Assembly (NCBI GenBank): GCA_030431945.1
Contig: JAUIIF010000346.1
Location: 1 to 5,471, forward strand
Length of the DNA stretch: 5,471 nucleotides
Direction: 5' to 3'
Origin: Bacteroidia bacterium
GTDB taxonomy: Bacteria; Bacteroidota; Bacteroidia; Chitinophagales; Saprospiraceae
Positions 1 through 5,471 of the stretch are shown one piece after another. Within the stretch, counting starts at the first letter, position 1. Each line of letters starts with the position of its first letter. A program made the position numbers and the translations under genes. The notes below the pieces were generated by a model. It made no database searches. It saw only the letters and a program-made list of their open reading frames with translations, and had not been told where the DNA came from.

Positions 1-14
1 AGTAAAACCACTAA

Positions 15-19
15 AAGGA
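15..19 (+). promoter_or_regulatory. Shine-Dalgarno site for the P-type ATPase
   Basis: AAGGA lies 9 bases before the GTG at 29. It favours the GTG over the in-frame ATG at 56 (residue 10), which has no comparable purine tract upstream. Bacteroidota genes often lack such sites, so this helps the start choice without proving it. The frame upstream of 29 stays open to the window edge, so a start outside the window cannot be formally excluded. Confidence 0.5.
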
Positions 20-28
20 TATAAGTTC

Positions 29-2176
29 GTGAACAGGCAAAGGGAAATCATTGAAATGCAGGTGGATGGTATGGATTGTAACAACTGTGCCATGTCCATC
101 CAGCGATTTTTGGAGCGCAAGGGGTTAACGGACGTACTGGTCAATTTTCAAACTAAAGAAGTCCGTTTTCGTCAGAATGATGAGGCGCTGGATCTGGACG
201 GCGTGCGCGCAGGGATAAAACGCCTCGGCTTCACGGTCGTGGAACCCTCCGCACCAGCTGCAGGGCAGCACGGGCACGTTCACGACCACGAGGCCGTGGC
301 CCGCCGCCGCTTGCTTATCTGTGCACTGCTTACGGCTCCGCTTTTAATCGGGCACCTGCTGATGACCTTTGGCGTTCACCTTGCCTTAATGCACAACGGT
401 TGGGTACAACTGGCGCTGGCCGGCCCGGTATACCTGATTGGCGGCTTGTACTTTGGCCGCTCTGCCTGGGCGGGACTGCGGGAGCGGATGCTCAACATGG
501 ATGTACTCATTTTTCTGGGCGCTACGGCGGCTTTCGTCTACAGTCTGGTGGGCCTGGCCTGGCAAAACCCCGACTATTACTTCTTTGAAACGGCGGCGAC
601 GATAATTACCCTTGTCCTGGTGGGGAACTGGCTGGAAGCCCGGGCGGTTGAGCGCACAACCACCGCCATCGGTGCCCTGACGAACCTGCAGGAAGAAACG
701 GCCCGCCGCGTAACGCCCAGCGGTACGGTAGTAACCCTGCCGGTGGAAGAAGTAGCCGTAGGCAACCACCTGCGGGTCAATATGGGCGATAAGGTGCCCC
801 TGGATGGGGAGCTCCTGGAAGGTCACCTGACGGTAAACGAAGCCATGCTCACCGGAGAAAGCCTGCCGGTAGAAAAAAAGGCTGGCGATGCCCTGCTCGG
901 TGGCAGTATCGTGGTTTCCGGACAGGCAGTACTCACGGTCACCGCCGGGCATAAGGACGGTACGCTGGCCAAAATCATCGAACTGGTAAAAACGGCCCAG
1001 GCCGATAAACCCGGGTTGCAACGGTTGGCCGATCGCGTAAGCGCCGTTTTCGTTCCGGTTGTCATCGTCATCGCCCTGCTCACCTTCCTGATCGGGTGGG
1101 GGACCGGGTACGCAACGCTGACCCAGGCCCTGATGAACGCCATCGCCGTATTGCTCATTTCCTGTCCTTGCGCAATGGGGTTGGCCACCCCGACGGCCGT
1201 CATGGTGGGCGTAGGCCGTTTGGCGAGCATGGGGGTACTGATCCGCGGAGGGAGTACCGTAGAGCGATTCGCCGGAATCGAGCAGATCGTGTTCGACAAA
1301 ACGGGAACACTGACGACCGGCGATTTAAAAGTCCGGAATTTTCAGGTAGCCGACGGGGCCGATCCGAGGGAAGTAAGGGCGCTGATGTACCAAATGGAAC
1401 AGGCTTCCAGCCATCCGATTGCGGCCAGCATCCTTGCTTTTCTGGAAGAACGTTCCCCGGCACCGGCGGCCGCGCCCCTGCACGTAACGGAAACGCCGGG
1501 CTTGGGGCTTACGGCCACCAGCGAGGCCGGCGACCACTACTACCTCGGGGCTAACCGGAACCTGCCGACTGCCGCAGTCGTTCCCGGAAATGCTGACGTT
1601 GTGCTCCTTAAAAATGATCACTTCCTCGCCAGTTTGCAGCTTGCTGATGAGTTGCGGCCGGGGGCGCGGTCGCTGGTGCAAGGTTTGGAGGACGAAGGAA
1701 TTACCACCACCATGCTTACCGGCGATGCGGAAGCCAAGGCCCGGGCTGTCGCCCGGGAACTGGGCATCGAAACGGTGTATGCTGAGCAGCTGCCCCAACA
1801 GAAACTGGAAAGAATTGCCAGCCTGAGCGCGGCCCGGCCAACGGCCATGGTCGGCGACGGGATCAATGATGCGGCCGCCCTCAGTCGCGCAGATTTAGGC
1901 ATTTCGCTCGGCGGCGGCTCCGCCGCCGCCCTGGACGCCGCCCAGGTGGTGCTGCTGCGGGACGACCTGAACCTCCTCGCCGAAGGCCGTAAAGTCGCCC
2001 GCCTGACCCTGCGGACCATCAAGGAATCCCTTTTCTGGGCCTTCAGCTACAATATCGTAGCCATTCCACTGGCCGCCCTGGGGTACCTGAACCCCATGTG
2101 GGCAGCCCTGTTCATGGCTTTCTCCGACGTGGTGGTGATCGGCAACGCCATCCGCCTGAAACGGCGGAAAGCGTAG
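29..2176 (+). CDS. copA: Copper-type P1B heavy-metal translocating ATPase (CopA-like)
   Basis: This is a 715-residue inner-membrane pump expected to export monovalent copper (or silver) from the cytoplasm using ATP. An N-terminal HMA domain (about residues 8-72) carries GMDCNNC with metal-binding C17 and C20. A His-rich linker follows (H81, H83, H85, H87), then about eight membrane segments (near 95-114, 125-145, 157-176, 186-203, 337-357, 365-385, 668-687 and 690-707). The actuator TGES is at 275-278, the membrane metal site CPC at 379-381, the phosphorylated D423 in DKTGTLT, the class-defining HP at 462-463, TGD at 564-566 and GDGIND at 609-614. Length and domain order are normal for the family. 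In the last two helices the Cu-ATPase residues Y674, N675, M696 and S699 are present, but the usual Asn before YN is S667 and the second Ser of MxxSS is D700. The ATPase class is certain. Copper as the substrate is likely but weakened by these changes. No chaperone or regulator gene is visible beside it. Confidence 0.95.
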   Translation: MNRQREIIEMQVDGMDCNNCAMSIQRFLERKGLTDVLVNFQTKEVRFRQNDEALDLDGVRAGIKRLGFTVVEPSAPAAGQHGHVHDHEAVARRRLLICALLTAPLLIGHLLMTFGVHLALMHNGWVQLALAGPVYLIGGLYFGRSAWAGLRERMLNMDVLIFLGATAAFVYSLVGLAWQNPDYYFFETAATIITLVLVGNWLEARAVERTTTAIGALTNLQEETARRVTPSGTVVTLPVEEVAVGNHLRVNMGDKVPLDGELLEGHLTVNEAMLTGESLPVEKKAGDALLGGSIVVSGQAVLTVTAGHKDGTLAKIIELVKTAQADKPGLQRLADRVSAVFVPVVIVIALLTFLIGWGTGYATLTQALMNAIAVLLISCPCAMGLATPTAVMVGVGRLASMGVLIRGGSTVERFAGIEQIVFDKTGTLTTGDLKVRNFQVADGADPREVRALMYQMEQASSHPIAASILAFLEERSPAPAAAPLHVTETPGLGLTATSEAGDHYYLGANRNLPTAAVVPGNADVVLLKNDHFLASLQLADELRPGARSLVQGLEDEGITTTMLTGDAEAKARAVARELGIETVYAEQLPQQKLERIASLSAARPTAMVGDGINDAAALSRADLGISLGGGSAAALDAAQVVLLRDDLNLLAEGRKVARLTLRTIKESLFWAFSYNIVAIPLAALGYLNPMWAALFMAFSDVVVIGNAIRLKRRKA

Positions 2177-2260
2177 TCTCGTGGCCGGAAGATCACCGTG
2201 CCGGTTTGCACAGGCCGGAGGCGGATCGCAATCCAGCAGACAATCCCCCCTTTCTCCTGC

Positions 2261-2274
2261 ATTAAGGGCTTAAT
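2261..2274. repeat. Short palindrome in the gap after the ATPase gene
   Basis: ATTAAG and CTTAAT form a perfect 6-bp inverted repeat separated by GG, in the 185-base gap between the ATPase stop (2176) and the lipoprotein start (2362). It could be a small operator or part of a weak terminator, but no U-tract follows and the arms are AT-rich and short. The rest of the gap holds only a weak 4-bp stem (GTGC at 2198-2201 with GCAC at 2208-2211) and the -7 element at 2315-2322. Confidence 0.25.
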
Positions 2275-2314
2275 CCCCTGTGCCGATTAGCCGCTTTCTC
2301 GCTTGTGCCTTTAC

Positions 2315-2322
2315 TATCTTTG
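2315..2322 (+). promoter_or_regulatory. Bacteroidota-type -7 promoter element (TAnnTTTG)
   Basis: TATCTTTG matches the Bacteroidota housekeeping -7 consensus TAnnTTTG exactly. It ends 39 bases before the lipoprotein ATG at 2362, which would leave a leader of roughly 30 bases. No convincing TTG -33 element sits 19-21 bases upstream, so only half of the promoter is supported. The position suggests that the lipoprotein gene is transcribed independently of the ATPase gene. Confidence 0.5.
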
Positions 2323-2361
2323 CCGCCCTTAACCACCCCGGCATTAAATCCCCAGGCTACC

Positions 2362-3369
2362 ATGACTTTCCGCTCCTCTTTGATCGCCCTTTGTTTTCTG
2401 GCCCTTTTTTCCTGCCGCAACGACTTTACCCTCGAAGGAGAGTACCAGGACATCCCCGTCGCCTACGCTTTCCTGAACGCTGAAGATGACCGTCATTTCG
2501 TCCGGGTGCAGAAAGCCTTTCTGCAGTCAGGCGGTAATGCGGAAACGAATGCCGGAATCGCTGACAGCATTTATTACGCTGCTGACGAAGCAACCGTGAT
2601 CATCGAAAATACGACGGACGGTACCAGCACGGAACTGGAGCGGGTAAACGGAGAACAATTTGGCCTCGACCGCGAAGACGGCCTGTTTGCCACCACGCCC
2701 AATGTCCTTTATACCGTCCGGGACAGTGATTTTGACCTGGAAGGAGGCGACGCGATCCGCCTGGTCGTGCAACGGCCCGGACAGCCCGATGCCGTCGCTA
2801 CCATCAATCTGCTGCCGCAGATCACGATCAACCGCCCGACGGATATGGCACGAATCGAGGAATATACCCGGCCCGTCGTACTCAGCTGGTCAAAGGAAGC
2901 GGGGGCCGCCATTTATGACGTCACCATCTTCTTTAATATCCGGGAACTTTTCCCCGCCAATCCTTCCCAGAACCGGGATGTCCGCCTGGAATGGAACGTA
3001 ACGGATGGTTTTGTCCCGGGCGGCGACCAGACTTCCGATCGCCTCGTTCGGTACGACATCATTTCCGAAGGGTTCTACCAATTCCTGGGCAACGCCCTCG
3101 AACCAAATAGTGACGTAGTACGGCGGTTTACGGACTTTGATATTCAGGTCTCCGCTGCCGGAGAGGAAGTCCTGGAACGACGCCTGCAGGAAAGTGCCAA
3201 TGCCGGTCTGACCAGTTCCGGGGTGCTGCCCCGCTACACCAACCTCATCGGCGGCCTTGGCCTGATTACCAGCAATACGACTGCACTACGTGAAGGCATC
3301 GTCATTGACAGCGGTAGTTTCGACAGTCTCCGGGACGGCCGGTACACGCGGACACTGGGATTCCGGTAA
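2362..3369 (+). CDS. Outer-membrane lipoprotein of unknown function, DUF4249-like
   Basis: The product has 335 residues. It begins with a lipoprotein signal peptide: R4, a hydrophobic stretch at 7-16, and the lipobox LFSC with lipidated C18, followed by RND. The mature part is rich in alternating beta-strand-like sequence and has no transmembrane helix. The layout resembles Bacteroidota DUF4249 lipoproteins: an N-terminal strand region with a FVRVQKAFL segment (46-54), a DSIYY stretch (68-72), a middle region with a PVVLSW strand (171-176) and a C-terminal segment (RYTNLIGGLGL, 291-301) like that family's GG-G motif. The family assignment is by eye and tentative, and the molecular role is unknown; a cell-surface or periplasmic-facing location is inferred. 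The frame is open upstream to a GTG at 2305, but the ATG at 2362 is preferred because it places the signal peptide at the N terminus and because the -7 element at 2315-2322 lies inside the longer version. Only a weak AGG (2354-2356) precedes the start. Confidence 0.85.
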   Translation: MTFRSSLIALCFLALFSCRNDFTLEGEYQDIPVAYAFLNAEDDRHFVRVQKAFLQSGGNAETNAGIADSIYYAADEATVIIENTTDGTSTELERVNGEQFGLDREDGLFATTPNVLYTVRDSDFDLEGGDAIRLVVQRPGQPDAVATINLLPQITINRPTDMARIEEYTRPVVLSWSKEAGAAIYDVTIFFNIRELFPANPSQNRDVRLEWNVTDGFVPGGDQTSDRLVRYDIISEGFYQFLGNALEPNSDVVRRFTDFDIQVSAAGEEVLERRLQESANAGLTSSGVLPRYTNLIGGLGLITSNTTALREGIVIDSGSFDSLRDGRYTRTLGFR

Positions 3370-3383
3370 CCAAGGAACAGGTG

Positions 3384-3486
3384 CCCGCTCAGCTCGTCCG
3401 CCTGCGTCGTGAGGATGGGGGCCCACGTAAGCTGACGCAGGAGCTGACTCCGTTCCGGGCTGCTTTGCGGTCGCCGGCTGAGCGGG
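3384..3486. repeat. Nested inverted repeats between convergent genes
   Basis: A perfect 10-bp inverted repeat (CCCGCTCAGC at 3384-3393, GCTGAGCGGG at 3477-3486) encloses a second perfect 8-bp pair (CCTGCGTC at 3401-3408, GACGCAGG at 3434-3441), and within that a 4-bp pair (CGTG at 3408-3411, CACG at 3424-3427, which shares one base with the 8-bp arm). Transcribed from either side, this could fold into one elongated structure. It starts 15 bases after the lipoprotein stop, so a role as 3'-end structure or terminator for that gene is plausible, though no U-tract is present. A run of seven G (3484-3490) closes it. No protein with a recognisable signature is encoded here. Confidence 0.45.
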
Positions 3487-3550
3487 GGGGACATCACCAT
3501 TTGGTGGGAAGGAGCATTCTACCATTCGGCTGGAAGAATCATCACCCTTC

Positions 3551-3581
3551 GGCGGACGAGTCAGGCCGCTGCGCGTCCGCC
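3551..3581 (-). terminator. Candidate 3' hairpin for the vWA gene
   Basis: GGCGGACG (3551-3558) and CGTCCGCC (3574-3581) form a perfect 8-bp GC-rich stem with a 15-base loop, 25 bases beyond the stop codon of the minus-strand vWA gene. On the minus strand the stem is followed by GAAGGGTGATG rather than a U-tract, so it is at best a non-classical terminator or an RNA-stabilising structure. An alternative stem (3560-3568 with 3583-3590, one bulged A) overlaps it and would compete. Confidence 0.3.
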
Positions 3582-3606
3582 TCGGCCGACGAATTGATGG
3601 GCTGCG

Positions 3607-4809
3607 TTACTCCTTGATGGTGTACTTTTTTTCCACCAGTCTTTTTCTGACACTTTTCGTGATCCGGGCGCCGAGCGTGTTGTCTTCGCCACTGGCGGCC
3701 TCCTTACGTGCTTGGGCAACGTAGGCATCCCGTTTTTGGGTCAGGGCCTGAATTTCGGCCTGTAGCAGTTCCCGTTCGGCTTTGATCGCCTTTATTTTGG
3801 CCACGAGGGCTTCGTCATCCAGGTTTTTCAGTTCCTCCGGTAGTGTTGCTTTTTCTTTTTTTATCCGGCTGGGCTCGGCGTCGTAGGCATCGACCAGGTC
3901 CCAACTTTCATTTTTGTACTTGGCACTGGCTTTGTACCTGGCCCGGCTGCTCAGGTTGGCTTTACTGTAGCTGGCGGCATTCGAGTCCTGGATGGCCTGG
4001 TTGGCCTGCAGGCGGCTTCCGTCCTGACCAATGGCGATGTAGGTCTTGTTCAGGCGCTGGTTACTGCTTTCAATGGCATCGTCATACGGCGAAGCAATAA
4101 AAACGACGGTTTCGTCCTGATTGATGTAGAAAAAGTCACCGTCCTCCTCCGTCAGGGTGTTGTTCCACGTCCGGCCCTCGGAGCTGTTGGGATCGCCGCA
4201 GAAGATGGTATTGACGATGATGCCCCGGGCACGGGCTTTTGCCAGTGCCTCTTTAGCCACGACTTCCCCCTGCAGGAACGATTCGTTGCCGGCGATGTAG
4301 ATGAGCTTGATGGTGCGGTCGCTGTCGTCCCAGGCCAGTTCTTTGGTGCTGGTTTGGATGACGTGGCCACAGTACTCGTCGCCACCGCCCGTTGTGAGGG
4401 CAAACAGTTTCTCACTGAATTTGTCGACGTCGGTGGTCAGAGGGACGATCTGTTCGATGTAGCCAGTCTGGGGCAACAGGCCAGAATTGCCGTAGTGGTA
4501 AAGGGCAATTTCGATGTCCGGTACTTCGCCGTCTTTTTCGGCTTTCAGAATTTCGCTGAGGATATTCCAGAGGCGGGCCTTGGCCTGGTCGATCAGGCCG
4601 TCCATGGAGCTGCTGGTATCCAGGAGGAAAGCAATCTGGATCCGGTTTTCGGACGTGGGCGCGGCCGCAGGTGCCGTAGCAGCATTAAGGGCAGGGTAGG
4701 GGACGGAGGCATAGCTGCCACAGGAGGCGGCCCTGGTCAGGGTGAGCAAGACCAGGGTAGCGGTAAAAACGGCGGCGGAGAGCCAGGTAAAGGTGGAAGG
4801 GATTTTCAT
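3607..4809 (-). CDS. Exported von Willebrand factor type A domain protein
   Basis: The product has 400 residues. The ATG at 4809 is chosen because a signal sequence starts there (K2, hydrophobic stretch about 7-25); an open extension to 4911 would bury it behind 34 Arg-rich residues. AASC (27-30) could be a weak lipobox, so lipoprotein versus secreted is undecided. The vWA domain spans about residues 56-250: strand IQIAFLLD leads into the MIDAS motif DTSSS (D64, S66, S68), a likely MIDAS Thr is at 139 or 140 (LTTGGGDEYCG), and strand LIYIAGNE follows at 169-176. The third MIDAS Asp expected around position 173 is Ala. C147 and C204 are the only Cys in the mature domain apart from C30 and might pair. 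A linker containing SWDLVDA (302-308) leads to a charged, helical, probably coiled-coil tail (about 325-370) and a basic C terminus. Such domains bind proteins or metal in surface and periplasmic complexes; the partner is unknown. It lies downstream of ychF on the same strand after 176 bases and converges on the lipoprotein gene. Confidence 0.85.
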   Translation of the reverse strand: MKIPSTFTWLSAAVFTATLVLLTLTRAASCGSYASVPYPALNAATAPAAAPTSENRIQIAFLLDTSSSMDGLIDQAKARLWNILSEILKAEKDGEVPDIEIALYHYGNSGLLPQTGYIEQIVPLTTDVDKFSEKLFALTTGGGDEYCGHVIQTSTKELAWDDSDRTIKLIYIAGNESFLQGEVVAKEALAKARARGIIVNTIFCGDPNSSEGRTWNNTLTEEDGDFFYINQDETVVFIASPYDDAIESSNQRLNKTYIAIGQDGSRLQANQAIQDSNAASYSKANLSSRARYKASAKYKNESWDLVDAYDAEPSRIKKEKATLPEELKNLDDEALVAKIKAIKAERELLQAEIQALTQKRDAYVAQARKEAASGEDNTLGARITKSVRKRLVEKKYTIKE

Positions 4810-4856
4810 GTCCAGGTTTTTCGAGGTTGAAGGCCTCAGGTGATTGGGTCTGGACA

Positions 4857-4864
4857 CAAATTTG
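4857..4864 (-). promoter_or_regulatory. Possible -7 element for the vWA gene
   Basis: On the minus strand CAAATTTG matches TAnnTTTG except for its first base, and lies 47 bases before the ATG at 4809, a spacing like that of the other candidate promoter in the window. No TTG -33 element is found; the expected position falls inside the GC hairpin at 4866-4886. The octamer is self-complementary, so the match reads the same on both strands. Weak support. Confidence 0.2.
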
Positions 4865-4865
4865 C

Positions 4866-4886
4866 GGCGCGGCCTCACGCCGCGCC
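4866..4886 (-). terminator. Perfect GC hairpin between ychF and the vWA gene
   Basis: GGCGCGGC (4866-4873) and GCCGCGCC (4879-4886) form a perfect 8-bp stem of only G and C with a 5-base loop. On the minus strand it lies 99 bases after the ychF stop and is followed by GCAAATTTG, an AT-rich but not U-rich tail. It may end ychF transcripts, or act as a leader or control structure for the vWA gene, since it abuts the possible -7 element at 4857-4864. Confidence 0.4.
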
Positions 4887-4891
4887 AGCCG

Positions 4892-4923
4892 GACTTGGTG
4901 AATGCGCCCACTGACTTGGTGAA
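4892..4923. repeat. Two-unit direct repeat with 21-bp period
   Basis: GACTTGGTGAA occurs at 4892-4902 and again at 4913-4923, exactly 21 bp apart, which is two turns of the helix. Across the full 21-base units, 15 of 21 positions agree. The next 21 bases (from 4934) share only GACT and little else, so a third copy is not claimed. The pair lies just upstream of the GC hairpin and possible promoter of the vWA gene, where a regulator binding site could sit. It could also be a small tandem duplication with no function. Confidence 0.5.
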
Positions 4924-4985
4924 CGCCGCAGTTGACTACGCCCGAAGAAGGCGTTTTGGTGCCACCCGCCACTCACCACCCGTCC

Positions 4986-5471
4986 TTACACGTTAAACCG
5001 GAAGTGCATCACGTCACCGTCCTGCACCACGTATTCCTTTCCTTCCACGCCCAGCTTGCCGGCTTCCCGGGCACCGGCTTCGGAGCCGTATTCAACGTAG
5101 TCGGCGTAGTGAATAACTTCCGCCCGGATGAATCCTTTTTCGAAGTCCGTGTGAATCACGCCCGCAGCACCGGGGGCTTTGGTGCCTTCGGTAATCGTCC
5201 AGGCCCGAACTTCCTTCTCGCCGGCCGTGAAGTAGGTCAGCAGGTTAAGCAACTGGTAGCTGGCCCGGATCACGCGGTTGACCCCGGGCTCGCTCAGACC
5301 CATCTCTTCGAGGAATTCCAGTCGTTCTTCCTTGGTGTCCAGTTCAGCGATTTCTGCTTCGATCTGGGCAGATACCAGGATAATTTCTGCCTTTTCGGCG
5401 GCGACGGCGGCCTTGAAGGCCTCCGTGTGTTTGTTCCCCTCCGGGAAGCTGCCTTCGTCGACGTTACAGAC
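4986..5471 (-). CDS. ychF: Ribosome-associated ATPase YchF/OLA1 family, C-terminal part (cut by window edge)
   Basis: The gene runs off the right edge; 161 residues and the TAA stop are visible out of about 365 usual for the family. YchF is an Obg-related P-loop NTPase that binds ribosomes and prefers ATP over GTP. The fragment opens with VCNVDE, whose N-x-x-E (bases 5465-5454) replaces the NKxD of GTPases and is the known ATP-preference signature. It continues through VSAQIEAEIAEL (fragment residues 33-44), the G5-like region, and EERLEFLEEMGL (48-59). From about residue 78 (LTYFTAGEKEVRAWTI) comes the TGS domain, with GVIHTDFEKGFIRAEVI (104-120) and the conserved ending DGDVMHFRFNV. The P-loop, switch regions and start codon lie outside the window. 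An internal ATG at 5303 is not the start, because the frame is conserved and open well upstream of it. No sign of damage. Confidence 0.96.
   Translation of the reverse strand, partial: VCNVDEGSFPEGNKHTEAFKAAVAAEKAEIILVSAQIEAEIAELDTKEERLEFLEEMGLSEPGVNRVIRASYQLLNLLTYFTAGEKEVRAWTITEGTKAPGAAGVIHTDFEKGFIRAEVIHYADYVEYGSEAGAREAGKLGVEGKEYVVQDGDVMHFRFNV

Noticed and set aside
386..1021. A 211-codon open frame on the minus strand opposite the ATPase gene
   Set aside because: It lies entirely inside a well-supported gene with every family motif intact, shows no recognisable domain or signal, and is the kind of antisense frame that GC-rich coding DNA produces.
3484..3490. Run of seven G as a phase-variable tract
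   Set aside because: It lies between the ends of two convergent genes, not in a promoter or coding frame, so slippage would have no obvious effect.
3551..3590. H-type pseudoknot
   Set aside because: The loops that must cross the two stems are single bases, too short to span about eight base pairs each.
3381..3617. A 78-codon open frame on the plus strand in the convergent gap
   Set aside because: Its composition is low-complexity and Arg/Gly/Ser-rich, it runs through the inverted repeats into the vWA stop region, and no start signal or family resemblance is seen.
4810..4911. A 34-residue N-terminal extension of the vWA protein
   Set aside because: It would put Arg-rich residues encoded by the hairpin in front of a good signal peptide; the ATG at 4809 explains the protein better.
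4892..4954. A short CRISPR or three-unit tandem array
   Set aside because: Only two units match; the third shares little beyond GACT, and the units are far too short for CRISPR repeats and spacers.
4938..4957. Stem ACGCC/GGCGT followed by TTT as a plus-strand terminator
   Set aside because: No plus-strand gene reads into it, the stem is only 5 bp, and on the minus strand, where ychF ends, it has no U-tract.
4685..4972. A 95-codon minus-strand frame starting between ychF and the vWA gene
   Set aside because: It overlaps the vWA signal peptide in another frame and includes the direct repeat and hairpin; it has no recognisable feature.
4986..5303. A short stand-alone TGS-domain protein of 105 residues
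   Set aside because: The same frame continues upstream to the window edge with conserved YchF sequence including NxxE, so this is the end of a full-length gene.

Overview
The window looks like an ordinary chromosomal stretch from a member of the Bacteroidota, possibly a Lewinella/Saprospiraceae-like marine bacterium. This rests on four things: GC-rich coding sequence, little use of Shine-Dalgarno sites, an exact TAnnTTTG Bacteroidota -7 promoter element, and three protein types common in that phylum. Those are a single-HMA copper-type P-ATPase with a GMDCxxC metal site, a DUF4249-like outer-membrane lipoprotein, and an exported vWA protein with an IAGNE motif. The lineage is inferred from style, not from a marker gene.

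Layout: (1) 29-2176 (+) is a complete P1B-type heavy-metal ATPase, CopA-like, opened by a GTG with a reasonable Shine-Dalgarno site. (2) 2177-2361 is a 185-base gap with a short palindrome and a good -7 element at 2315-2322. (3) 2362-3369 (+) is a lipoprotein of unknown function. (4) 3370-3606 is the gap between convergent genes, rich in GC inverted repeats, with no credible gene. (5) 3607-4809 (-) is an exported von Willebrand factor A protein with a C-terminal helical tail. (6) 4810-4985 is a gap holding a perfect GC hairpin and a two-unit, 21-bp-period direct repeat just upstream of the vWA gene. (7) 4986 to the window edge (-) is the C-terminal 161 residues of the ribosome-associated ATPase YchF, cut by the window end rather than broken.

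The genes do not form an obvious pathway. The two plus-strand genes are separated by a gap with its own promoter, so they are probably separate transcription units. The vWA gene follows ychF on the minus strand but has a 176-base leader with its own sequence features. I found no CRISPR array, tRNA, rRNA, insertion sequence, phage or defence module, and no clear evidence of a new multi-gene system. The observations most worth a second look are the altered metal-site residues in the ATPase, the direct repeat plus hairpin upstream of the vWA gene, and the nested inverted repeats between the convergent genes.
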